NCBI GenBank assembly: GCA_002352425.1
Contig: DEIK01000025.1
Coordinates: forward strand, 1-12,194
Length of the DNA: 12,194 nucleotides
Reading direction: 5' to 3'
From: Rhodobacteraceae bacterium UBA2776
GTDB lineage: Bacteria; Pseudomonadota; Alphaproteobacteria; Rhodobacterales; Rhodobacteraceae
Below the pieces are notes generated by a model. It saw only the letters and a list, made by a program, of their open reading frames with translations, searched no databases and had not been told where the DNA came from. Below are positions 1-5,441 of this stretch, in pieces; position 1 is the first letter of the stretch, and each line of letters begins with the position of its first letter. A program made the position numbers and the translations under genes.

Positions 1-21
1 TTCAAACTTTTCCTTAGCCAT
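1..21 (-). CDS. tuf: Elongation factor Tu, first seven codons only (partial)
   Basis: Only the N-terminus MAKEKFE is in the window; the rest lies beyond base 1. This is the usual EF-Tu start in alphaproteobacteria, and its place directly after fusA is the classic str-operon order. A strong Shine-Dalgarno AAGGAG (complement of 28-33) sits 6 nt before the ATG and fixes the start. The gap to the fusA stop is 43 nt with no terminator, so it is probably co-transcribed with fusA. EF-Tu delivers aminoacyl-tRNA to the ribosome as a GTP complex. The identity rests on seven residues plus context. Whether the rest of the gene is intact cannot be judged. Confidence 0.88.
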
Positions 22-64
22 GATGGGCTCCTTCTTTACACTTTATGCGGCTGCGCCGTTGCGC

Positions 65-2182
65 TTACGCGAATTTCTTTTGAATTTCGTCCGAGATAGC
101 CTGCGGAACGGGGTCATAGTGATCGAACTGCATCGAGAAGTTCGCACGGCCCGAAGACATGGACCGCAAGTTGTTGATGTAACCAAACATGTTGGCCAGA
201 GGAACAAAGGCATCAATCGCAATCGCGTTACCGCGGCTATCTTGCCCTTGAACCTGACCACGACGTGATGTCAGATCGCCAATGATGTTACCGGTGTATT
301 CTTCCGGCGTGATCACTTCGACTTTCATAATTGGCTCAAGCAGTTTCGCACCCGCTTTGCGCAAACCTTCGCGCATACCGGCACGTGCCGCGATTTCAAA
401 GGCCAGAACCGAAGAGTCAACATCGTGGTAAGCACCATCAAGGAGCTGCACTTTGAAGTCGATCACTGGGAAGCCAGCCAATGGGCCAGAATCCATCACC
501 GACTTGATGCCTTTTTCAACACCTGGGATGTATTCTTTTGGCACGTTGCCGCCAACGACCTTAGATTCAAACGAATAACCTTCGCCCGCTTCAGTCGGAA
601 GGATAACCATTTTAATACGCGCAAACTGGCCGGAACCACCAGATTGCTTCTTGTGGGTGTAGTCAATTTCAGCTTCATGGCCGATGGTCTCGCGGTAAGC
701 AACCTGAGGCGCACCAATGTTGGCCTCAACTTTAAACTCACGCTTCAAACGATCCACCAGAATATCCAAGTGAAGCTCGCCCATGCCCTTCATGATCGTT
801 TGCCCTGATTCAAAATCAGTTTCAACGCGGAAGGATGGATCTTCGGCCGCCAAACGGGCCAGACCAGTCGACATTTTCTCTTGGTCAGCTTTTGTTTTTG
901 GCTCAACAGCAATCTCGATCACAGGATCGGGGAAAGTCATTGTTTCCAGAACAACCGGCTCATTCACGGCACAAAGCGTATCACCTGTGGTGGTTTGCTT
1001 CAGGCCGGCCAGCGCAATGATGTCGCCAGCAAATGCTTCTTCGATCTCTTCGCGGTTGATCGAGTGCATCATCATCATCCGACCAACACGTTCTTTTTTC
1101 TCTTTGGTCGAGTTCAGGATACCGTCGCCCTTATTCAGAACACCGGAATAGATCCGTGTGAATGTCAGCGAACCAACAAACGGGTCATTCATGATTTTAA
1201 ACGCAAGCGCCGAGAATGGCATTTCATCGTCCGCACGACGCGGGATGTCACGTGTCTCTGTTTCATCGCCAGGTTTGAAACCCATGTAATCAACAACATC
1301 CAAGGGGCTTGGCAAGAAGTCGATCACAGCGTTCAACAGTGGCTGAACACCTTTGTTTTTGAAGGCCGATCCACCAAGGATAGGAACGAATTTCATAGCA
1401 ATAGTGCCCTGACGGATCAGGTTGCGCAGAGTTGCAACATCTGGCTCATTACCATCCAGATAAGCTTCCATGGCGTCGTCGTCCATTTCAACAGCCAATT
1501 CGATCATCTCGGCGCGCATTGTATCCGCCCGGTCTTTCAACTCGGCACGAACTTCACGCAACTCCCAAGATGCGCCAAGGTCTTCACCGACCCAAACCCA
1601 TTCTTGCATAGTGATCAGATCAACAATGCCTTCCAGCTCGGTTTCGGACCCGATTGGGAACGAAACCGGACAAGGTGTAGCACCTGTGCGGTCTTTAATC
1701 ATACGAACGCAGTTGTCATAGTCCGCGCCGATTTTGTCCATTTTGTTCACGAAAACAATCCGTGGAACCTTGTAACGGTCAGCCTGACGCCAAACGGTCT
1801 CTGTCTGAGGCTCAACACCCGCGTTGGCATCCAATAGCGCAATCGCACCATCCAAAACCGCCAAGGAGCGCTCAACTTCAATTGTGAAGTCAACGTGACC
1901 GGGGGTGTCGATGATGTTCATACGGTGCTTGTCAGTCTCGGCATCGCTACCGTTTTCGGTGCGTTCCCAGAATGTGGTCGTCGCGGCGGACGTAATGGTG
2001 ATCCCGCGTTCCTGCTCCTGCTCCATCCAGTCCATTGTCGCCGCGCCATCGTGCACTTCGCCAATGTTGTGAGATTTACCAGTGTAATACAGAATCCGTT
2101 CGGTACAGGTGGTTTTACCTGCATCGATGTGCGCCATGATACCGAAGTTACGGTAGCGATCGAGTGGATATTCGCGTGCCAT
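65..2182 (-). CDS. fusA: Elongation factor G (translocation GTPase)
   Basis: A complete 705-aa EF-G, the normal family length. It catalyses GTP-driven translocation of tRNA and mRNA, and ribosome recycling with RRF, in the cytoplasm. The G-domain motifs are all visible: P-loop AHIDAGKT (residues 17-24), switch I RGITI (59-63), DTPGH (92-96) and NKMD (146-149). Domains II-V follow, ending in the conserved region EEYTGNIIGDLTSRRGQ and SGRANFSMQF. The start follows a purine-rich TAAGG about 9 nt upstream and lies 24 nt after the rpsG stop, so it belongs to the rpsL-rpsG-fusA-tuf transcript. One oddity is a run of four methionines (369-372) just before HSINREE, encoded by four consecutive ATG codons. 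No frameshift or missing motif is seen. The single copy in this context argues for the housekeeping EF-G rather than a paralogue. Confidence 0.98.
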   Translation of the reverse strand: MAREYPLDRYRNFGIMAHIDAGKTTCTERILYYTGKSHNIGEVHDGAATMDWMEQEQERGITITSAATTTFWERTENGSDAETDKHRMNIIDTPGHVDFTIEVERSLAVLDGAIALLDANAGVEPQTETVWRQADRYKVPRIVFVNKMDKIGADYDNCVRMIKDRTGATPCPVSFPIGSETELEGIVDLITMQEWVWVGEDLGASWELREVRAELKDRADTMRAEMIELAVEMDDDAMEAYLDGNEPDVATLRNLIRQGTIAMKFVPILGGSAFKNKGVQPLLNAVIDFLPSPLDVVDYMGFKPGDETETRDIPRRADDEMPFSALAFKIMNDPFVGSLTFTRIYSGVLNKGDGILNSTKEKKERVGRMMMMHSINREEIEEAFAGDIIALAGLKQTTTGDTLCAVNEPVVLETMTFPDPVIEIAVEPKTKADQEKMSTGLARLAAEDPSFRVETDFESGQTIMKGMGELHLDILVDRLKREFKVEANIGAPQVAYRETIGHEAEIDYTHKKQSGGSGQFARIKMVILPTEAGEGYSFESKVVGGNVPKEYIPGVEKGIKSVMDSGPLAGFPVIDFKVQLLDGAYHDVDSSVLAFEIAARAGMREGLRKAGAKLLEPIMKVEVITPEEYTGNIIGDLTSRRGQVQGQDSRGNAIAIDAFVPLANMFGYINNLRSMSSGRANFSMQFDHYDPVPQAISDEIQKKFA

Positions 2183-2206
2183 TTTCTGGGGCCTTACCTT
2201 AAAGTG

Positions 2207-2677
2207 TTACCAGCGATAATGGCTGAAAGCTTTGTTCGCTTCGGCCATTTTGTGGGTGTCTTCGCGCTTCTTAACGGCTGTGCCGCGGCTGCTTACTGCA
2301 TCCATCAGCTCGCCAGCAAGGCGCTCTTCCATAGTGTTTTCGTTGCGCTTGCGCGCAGCGATGATCAACCAACGAATGGCCAATGCTTCGCGACGCTCGG
2401 GGCGCACTTCAACGGGAACCTGATAGGTTGCACCACCAACACGACGCGAACGAACTTCGACAGACGGTTTGATGTTGTCGATGGCTTCGTGGAAGACCTC
2501 GACAGGTGCGCGCTTCAGTTTTTCCTCAACGCGATCGAATGCATTGTAGACGATGCTTTCGGCAATAGATTTTTTGCCATCAATCATCAGGTTATTCATG
2601 AACTTCGAAAGAATGCGGTCACCAAATTTGGCGTCGGGCAGAATTTCGCGTTTTTCAGCAGCGTGGCGGCGTGACAT
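2207..2677 (-). CDS. rpsG: 30S ribosomal protein S7
   Basis: Complete, 156 aa, the usual length for this family. S7 nucleates assembly of the 30S head by binding the 3' major domain of 16S rRNA, and it lies near the E-site. The N-terminal MSRRHAAEKREILPD, the central segment around EVRSRRVGGATYQVPVEV (beta-ribbon) and the C-terminal HKMAEANKAFSHYRW are typical S7 signatures. The start is set by GGAG 8 nt upstream; this Shine-Dalgarno directly follows the rpsL stop (TAAGGAG), with only 12 nt between the genes, which suggests translational coupling to rpsL. In E. coli S7 is the autoregulator of this operon. Whether it is here cannot be told from the sequence. Confidence 0.98.
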   Translation of the reverse strand: MSRRHAAEKREILPDAKFGDRILSKFMNNLMIDGKKSIAESIVYNAFDRVEEKLKRAPVEVFHEAIDNIKPSVEVRSRRVGGATYQVPVEVRPERREALAIRWLIIAARKRNENTMEERLAGELMDAVSSRGTAVKKREDTHKMAEANKAFSHYRW

Positions 2678-2689
2678 ATCGCGCTCTCC

Positions 2690-3061
2690 TTACTTCGGCT
2701 TCTTGGCGCCGTATTTCGAACGACGTTGTTTACGATCTTTGACGCCTTGGGTATCCAAAACACCACGCAGAATGTGGTAACGGACACCGGGCAAATCCTT
2801 TACGCGACCGCCACGGATCAGAACCACAGAGTGCTCCTGAAGGTTGTGACTTTCACCTGGGATGTAACTAATGACTTCGAAACCGTTGGTCAGGCGAACC
2901 TTCGCAACTTTCCGCATAGCAGAGTTTGGTTTCTTGGGCGTCGTTGTATAAACGCGCGTACAGACGCCGCGTTTTTGCGGGCATCCCTCCAAATGGAGTG
3001 ACTTAGAGCGTTTTACTTTTGGCCGGCGCGGTTTGCGGATCAGCTGTTGTATCGTTGGCAT
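2690..3061 (-). CDS. rpsL: 30S ribosomal protein S12
   Basis: Complete, 123 aa, the usual length. S12 lies at the decoding centre of the 30S subunit and contributes to fidelity. The hallmark TTTPKKPNSA is present with K43 (counting Met1), and GRVKDLPGVRYH carries K88 and D89. The usual streptomycin-resistance positions therefore have wild-type residues, and the aspartate known to be methylthiolated by RimO is kept. It is the first gene of the str operon. The Shine-Dalgarno is poor (GGGGA about 9 nt before the ATG) and lies partly in a predicted stem, which is unusual for such a highly expressed gene. Its promoter is proposed at 3257-3285, giving a leader of about 190 nt. Confidence 0.98.
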   Translation of the reverse strand: MPTIQQLIRKPRRPKVKRSKSLHLEGCPQKRGVCTRVYTTTPKKPNSAMRKVAKVRLTNGFEVISYIPGESHNLQEHSVVLIRGGRVKDLPGVRYHILRGVLDTQGVKDRKQRRSKYGAKKPK

Positions 3062-3067
3062 TCCGGT

Positions 3068-3136
3068 CTATCCCCGTAGTTGCAACACGTTAAATTCATC
3101 TACGGATCGAATACCCGCACAGCGCAAATTCCACAT
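3068..3136 (-). other. Possible 22-codon leader ORF upstream of rpsL
   Basis: On the minus strand ATG at 3136-3134 opens a frame of 22 codons (starting MWNLRC, ending LQLRG) closed by TAG at 3070-3068. The stop is only 6 nt before the rpsL ATG, and the last codons run through the rpsL Shine-Dalgarno. A G-rich GGGGCGG lies right before the ATG but is too close to be a good ribosome-binding site. I recognise no family. An ORF this short is likely by chance, so it is given only as a candidate for translational coupling to rpsL. Confidence 0.2.
3073..3106 (-). promoter_or_regulatory. Hairpin overlapping the rpsL Shine-Dalgarno
   Basis: In the rpsL mRNA, CCGUAG (complement of 3100-3105) pairs with CUACGG (complement of 3074-3079). 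One further U-G pair (3106/3073) gives a 7-bp stem with a 20-nt loop. The 3' arm contains most of the GGGGA that serves as the only Shine-Dalgarno-like site for rpsL. The fold would thus compete with initiation on rpsL. The pairing is read directly from the sequence; a regulatory role is inference. Confidence 0.4.
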
Positions 3137-3219
3137 CCGCCCCAAATTGTAGGACGATATGGAGGGTATACCAGAGGATCGGAGCGCCAGCCCGGATCGT
3201 GACCACTACTAGTTTTAAG

Positions 3220-3248
3220 TCGGACAATTGGGAATACACCCTGTCCAA
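3220..3248 (-). promoter_or_regulatory. 5' hairpin of the rpsL leader RNA
   Basis: The predicted transcript starts near 3250 and almost immediately enters a hairpin. UUGGACA (3248-3242) pairs with UGUCCGA (3226-3220), one pair being U-G. An inner GGG (3241-3239) pairs with CCC (3232-3230) around a 6-nt loop, with a 3-nt bulge AAU on the 3' side. Ten pairs so close to the 5' end would be expected to shield the mRNA from 5'-end-dependent decay. It is not followed by a U-tract, so it is not a terminator. Confidence 0.5.
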
Positions 3249-3256
3249 GTGGTCGC

Positions 3257-3285
3257 CGTATATGGGGAGTCGCAAGCCGTGTCAA
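3257..3285 (-). promoter_or_regulatory. Sigma-70-type promoter of the str operon (rpsL-rpsG-fusA-tuf)
   Basis: On the minus strand a perfect -35 TTGACA (complement of 3280-3285) is followed by a 17-bp spacer and TATACG (complement of 3257-3262), matching 4 of 6 positions of the -10 consensus. The expected start is an A at about 3250. The bases after the -10 (GCGACC) are GC-rich, a discriminator type associated with ppGpp-sensitive ribosomal promoters. It is the best promoter match seen in the intergenic region and points at rpsL, 190 nt downstream. Confidence 0.7.
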
Positions 3286-3315
3286 CAGGCGCAAACGATC
3301 CATGACGGATCATTG

Positions 3316-3332
3316 GGTCATTATTATTGACC
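3316..3332. promoter_or_regulatory. Inverted repeat GGTCA-N7-TGACC, possible operator
   Basis: Two perfect 5-bp half-sites separated by seven A/T bases (TTATTAT). The right half overlaps the TTGACC that could be the -35 of the glycosyltransferase promoter, the position where a repressor would act. It lies about 30 bp upstream of the -35 of the rpsL promoter, so a bound protein could influence both. The half-sites are short, and no regulator gene is nearby to name a candidate. Confidence 0.3.
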
Positions 3333-3354
3333 GGCGTCAAAACACCATGATAAA
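3327..3354 (+). promoter_or_regulatory. Weak candidate promoter of the glycosyltransferase gene
   Basis: TTGACC (3327-3332, 5 of 6 to the -35 consensus) is followed after 16 bp by GATAAA (3349-3354, 4 of 6 to the -10), preceded by a TG at 3347-3348. The predicted start would be about 25 nt before the ATG at 3387. A short Shine-Dalgarno AGGA (3373-3376) is then 10 nt from the ATG. The region is A/T-rich, so spurious matches are easy. Confidence 0.35.
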
Positions 3355-3386
3355 TAGCCATAAATCAGCGACAGGACAATCATAAC

Positions 3387-4388
3387 ATGCAAGGCAGCCT
3401 CGTCTTAACCGCAATGCGTAATGAGGGGCCGTTTATTCTGGAATGGTTGGCGTGGCAAAAGATGCTGGGCTTTGAAAATATTCTGGTGATGTTCAACGAT
3501 TGCACGGACCATTCCCCGCAATTGCTGCGCCTTTTGGGGCGTTCCGGCGAACTTGCTTGTAAACGCCACGAACCACGCACTGGTCTAAGCCCGCAGGCCG
3601 AAGCCTATCACATCGCCCGCCGACATCCGCTGATCAAACAGGCCAAATGGCTTTTGACCTGTGATGTCGACGAATTTCTGGTGATCCATGTCGGCGACCG
3701 CAGCATCGGCGCCTTGTTGAACAATGGCGATGTACCGTTTGCTGCAATGGCCATCAACTGGCGGCTGTTTGGCGGCTCGGGCTATCCGAAATGGCAGGAT
3801 ACGCTGGTGCATCGGCATTTCACCCGCTCCAGCGAAGTGGGCTACTTTCGCGACGCTGTGATCAAAAGCCTTGTGCGCGATCCACGGCTGTACAACCGCT
3901 TGAATTCCCATTGCGCCAGCGGATGGAGCGGCAGCGGCACTTGGGGGCAGGATGGCAATTACTATGCATTGACGGATGGTTCGAAGTTTCAAGAATTCCA
4001 CCCCAACAAAAGCCCCAAGAACGCCAGTCCTGATGGCCGAATGCTGCATCACATCGCCGAAATAAACCACTACGCCGTGCGCACGATGGAGGAGTTCGAC
4101 CACAAAAAGGGACGCCCCGCGGCCTCGGATTTTGCGAACCGATACACGGATACGTTCCACGAACGACTGGATCGCAATGATCAGAAAAATCTGTCGGCTG
4201 TTTCATACGGGGATCGGTTTGACGTGGAGTATGATCGCCTGCGCCAAATCCCGGGCGTTATGCGATTGCACCACCTATGCTGCGCCGATTATGTCGCCAG
4301 CATGTGCGAAAAACGTGGCGACGACCCAAAGGCCGATCCGCGTTTCAAACACCACAAAGACATGGCAAAATCGCTGCCTAAGCACTGA
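3387..4388 (+). CDS. Glycosyltransferase family 2-like protein (Glyco_tranf_2_4 type)
   Basis: A 333-aa cytoplasmic-type protein with no signal peptide or membrane segment. The N-terminus (LVLTAMRNEGPFILEWLAWQ, residues 5-24) is the nucleotide-sugar-binding start of this family. A DVDE motif (93-96) matches the metal-binding DxD of GT-A folds. It is followed by NWRLFGGSG (124-132) and an HYAVRTMEEFDHKKGRP segment (228-244) that recurs in these proteins. It presumably transfers a sugar to a surface polysaccharide or lipid, but donor and acceptor cannot be inferred. The start has AGGA 10 nt upstream. It is the only gene on the plus strand, divergent from rpsL and convergent with the transporter (10 bp between stops), so it is a single-gene unit. 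Base composition looks like its neighbours, with no sign of recent foreign origin. The family call is by motif recognition; the specific role is unknown. Confidence 0.85.
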   Translation: MQGSLVLTAMRNEGPFILEWLAWQKMLGFENILVMFNDCTDHSPQLLRLLGRSGELACKRHEPRTGLSPQAEAYHIARRHPLIKQAKWLLTCDVDEFLVIHVGDRSIGALLNNGDVPFAAMAINWRLFGGSGYPKWQDTLVHRHFTRSSEVGYFRDAVIKSLVRDPRLYNRLNSHCASGWSGSGTWGQDGNYYALTDGSKFQEFHPNKSPKNASPDGRMLHHIAEINHYAVRTMEEFDHKKGRPAASDFANRYTDTFHERLDRNDQKNLSAVSYGDRFDVEYDRLRQIPGVMRLHHLCCADYVASMCEKRGDDPKADPRFKHHKDMAKSLPKH

Positions 4389-4398
4389 GGGCGCGCGT

Positions 4399-5283
4399 TT
4401 AAGCCGAACCCGCCTGCGCCAGTTTGCGTTCCCGATAAAAGGTGAATGCCCCCGTCGCCACGACGATCACAATGCCCACCATCGTCAGGTTGTCCGGCCA
4501 ATCGCCAAACACCACAAACCCCAGCAACAGCGCCCACAATAGGCTGGTATAGCGGAAAGGTGCTATAAAGCTGACTTCGCCCACCCGCATAGTCATGATA
4601 CTGAACAAATACCCACCCAAGATGAAAAAGGCCGCCCCTGCCAGCAAAGCGACGGATTCGCCGCTGACCTCGGCCCAGACTTCACCCTGAGTACCGATAG
4701 CCGCAAATCCGACCACGCCAATGGCACTGATCAGCGCAATGGTGACCGACGACACCCCCGACGATAAACGCCGCGCACAGAGGTCGCGCACAGTTACAAA
4801 ACCCACCGCGATCAATGCATAAAGCGCATAGGTGTTCAGCCCGCTCAACCCGTCACGCACAATGATCATCACCCCGACAAACCCAACCATAATGGCCAGT
4901 AAACGTCGCCAGCCCAACCTGTCACCAAACAGCATGGCGCTGGATAGCGTCACGGTCAGCGGCAACACCTGCAAGATCGCGGTGACATTGGCGATTGGCA
5001 TATGAAACAACGCGTTGATAAAGAAATAGGTTGCGCCAATTTCTGATAGGCTGCGGGTTAGCACCAGCGCCCAATCCTTACGCGGCATCTGAAAGTTCAA
5101 GCCACCCATCCAGCGCGACAAAACTACCAAAACGGCAATCGTCAGCAATCCACGTAAAAAGATCGCTTGAAACAGCGCCAAGTCTCCTAGAACCACCTTC
5201 ATACAGGCATCATTCAGGGTAAAGGCAGCCATGCTGCCCATCATAAACAATGCACCGCGCATATTGTCCGAGAGCGAACTCAT
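4399..5283 (-). CDS. DMT-superfamily (EamA-type) inner-membrane transporter
   Basis: A 294-aa very hydrophobic protein with about ten predicted membrane helices (roughly 10-30, 37-57, 74-92, 97-117, 126-143, 150-167, 178-198, 208-230, 238-258, 264-283), arranged as two EamA repeats (about 10-143 and 152-282). MAAFTLNDACMK in helix 1 and the FLRG after helix 2 are typical of the family. The charged tail YRERKLAQAGSA fits a cytoplasmic C-terminus. Family members export or import small metabolites; the substrate cannot be predicted here. I chose the ATG at 5283 because the preceding 41 in-frame codons run into the rpoC terminator and are not membrane-like. A weak Shine-Dalgarno AAGAGA lies upstream. 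The gene follows the rpoC terminator in the same direction. A very weak promoter match (TTGGCA at 5331-5336, TGTATT at 5306-5311, 19-bp spacer) is the only candidate I see. Confidence 0.9.
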   Translation of the reverse strand: MSSLSDNMRGALFMMGSMAAFTLNDACMKVVLGDLALFQAIFLRGLLTIAVLVVLSRWMGGLNFQMPRKDWALVLTRSLSEIGATYFFINALFHMPIANVTAILQVLPLTVTLSSAMLFGDRLGWRRLLAIMVGFVGVMIIVRDGLSGLNTYALYALIAVGFVTVRDLCARRLSSGVSSVTIALISAIGVVGFAAIGTQGEVWAEVSGESVALLAGAAFFILGGYLFSIMTMRVGEVSFIAPFRYTSLLWALLLGFVVFGDWPDNLTMVGIVIVVATGAFTFYRERKLAQAGSA

Positions 5284-5385
5284 CACAGGTCTCTTTTCAT
5301 GTCTGAATACACATTGACACCGAAAATGCGTGCCAACAATGCTGCACCGTAGAAAGACATTTCGCCCCTGTCCATCCAGAAATGG

Positions 5386-5415
5386 AAAAGGCCCCCGTGC
5401 TATCACACGGAGGCC
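5386..5415 (-). terminator. Rho-independent terminator of rpoBC
   Basis: In the minus-strand RNA, GGCCUCCGUG (complement of 5406-5415) pairs with CACGGGGGCC (complement of 5390-5399). This makes a 10-bp GC-rich stem with one U-G wobble and a 6-nt loop, followed by UUUU (5389-5386). It starts 26 nt after the rpoC stop. The wobble becomes an A-C mismatch in plus-strand RNA, so the fold favours the rpoC direction. The U-tract is short, so termination may be partial and allow some read-through into the transporter gene. Confidence 0.85.
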
Positions 5416-5441
5416 CTTTGGTTTTCTTTAGAGGCGTTGAC

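Larger units (their letters stand above)
3062..3386. other. Divergent intergenic region between rpsL and the glycosyltransferase gene
   Basis: These 325 bp separate the start of rpsL (minus) from the start of the glycosyltransferase (plus). I see a TTGACA-17-TATACG promoter aimed at rpsL, two hairpins in its leader, a possible 22-codon ORF, a spaced inverted repeat GGTCA-N7-TGACC and a weaker promoter aimed at the glycosyltransferase. There is also a 5-bp hairpin GATCC/GGATC at 3297-3311, a GGTATACC palindrome at 3165-3172 and three copies of GGATCG (3104, 3176, 3194). No tRNA-like fold or mobile-element end is visible. Confidence 0.7.

Noticed and set aside
881..1837. 318-codon open frame on the plus strand
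   Set aside because: Exactly antisense to fusA, rich in His/Phe/Asn, with no recognisable domain. It is a shadow of the codon bias of a highly expressed gene.
3165..3172. Perfect palindrome GGTATACC in the rpsL leader
   Set aside because: Eight bases, no spacing partner and no matching -35 at the right distance on either strand. Such palindromes are common by chance.
3104..3199. Three GGATCG copies in the rpsL leader
   Set aside because: Irregular spacing and too short to be a repeat element. GATC is frequent throughout the window.
3201..3254. GACCACT / AGTGGTC inverted repeat around the leader hairpin
   Set aside because: The arm at 3248-3254 falls mostly upstream of the predicted transcription start, so it cannot form in the RNA from that start. 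As DNA it is a weak 7-bp repeat 40 bp apart.
3100..3303. 67-codon minus-strand frame upstream of rpsL
   Set aside because: It spans the proposed promoter (-35 to -10) and the leader hairpin, has no good ribosome-binding site and resembles no known protein.
5284..5406. N-terminal extension of 41 codons on the transporter
   Set aside because: The longer start lies inside the rpoC terminator stem, and the extra residues are not hydrophobic. The family's usual N-terminus begins at the ATG at 5283.
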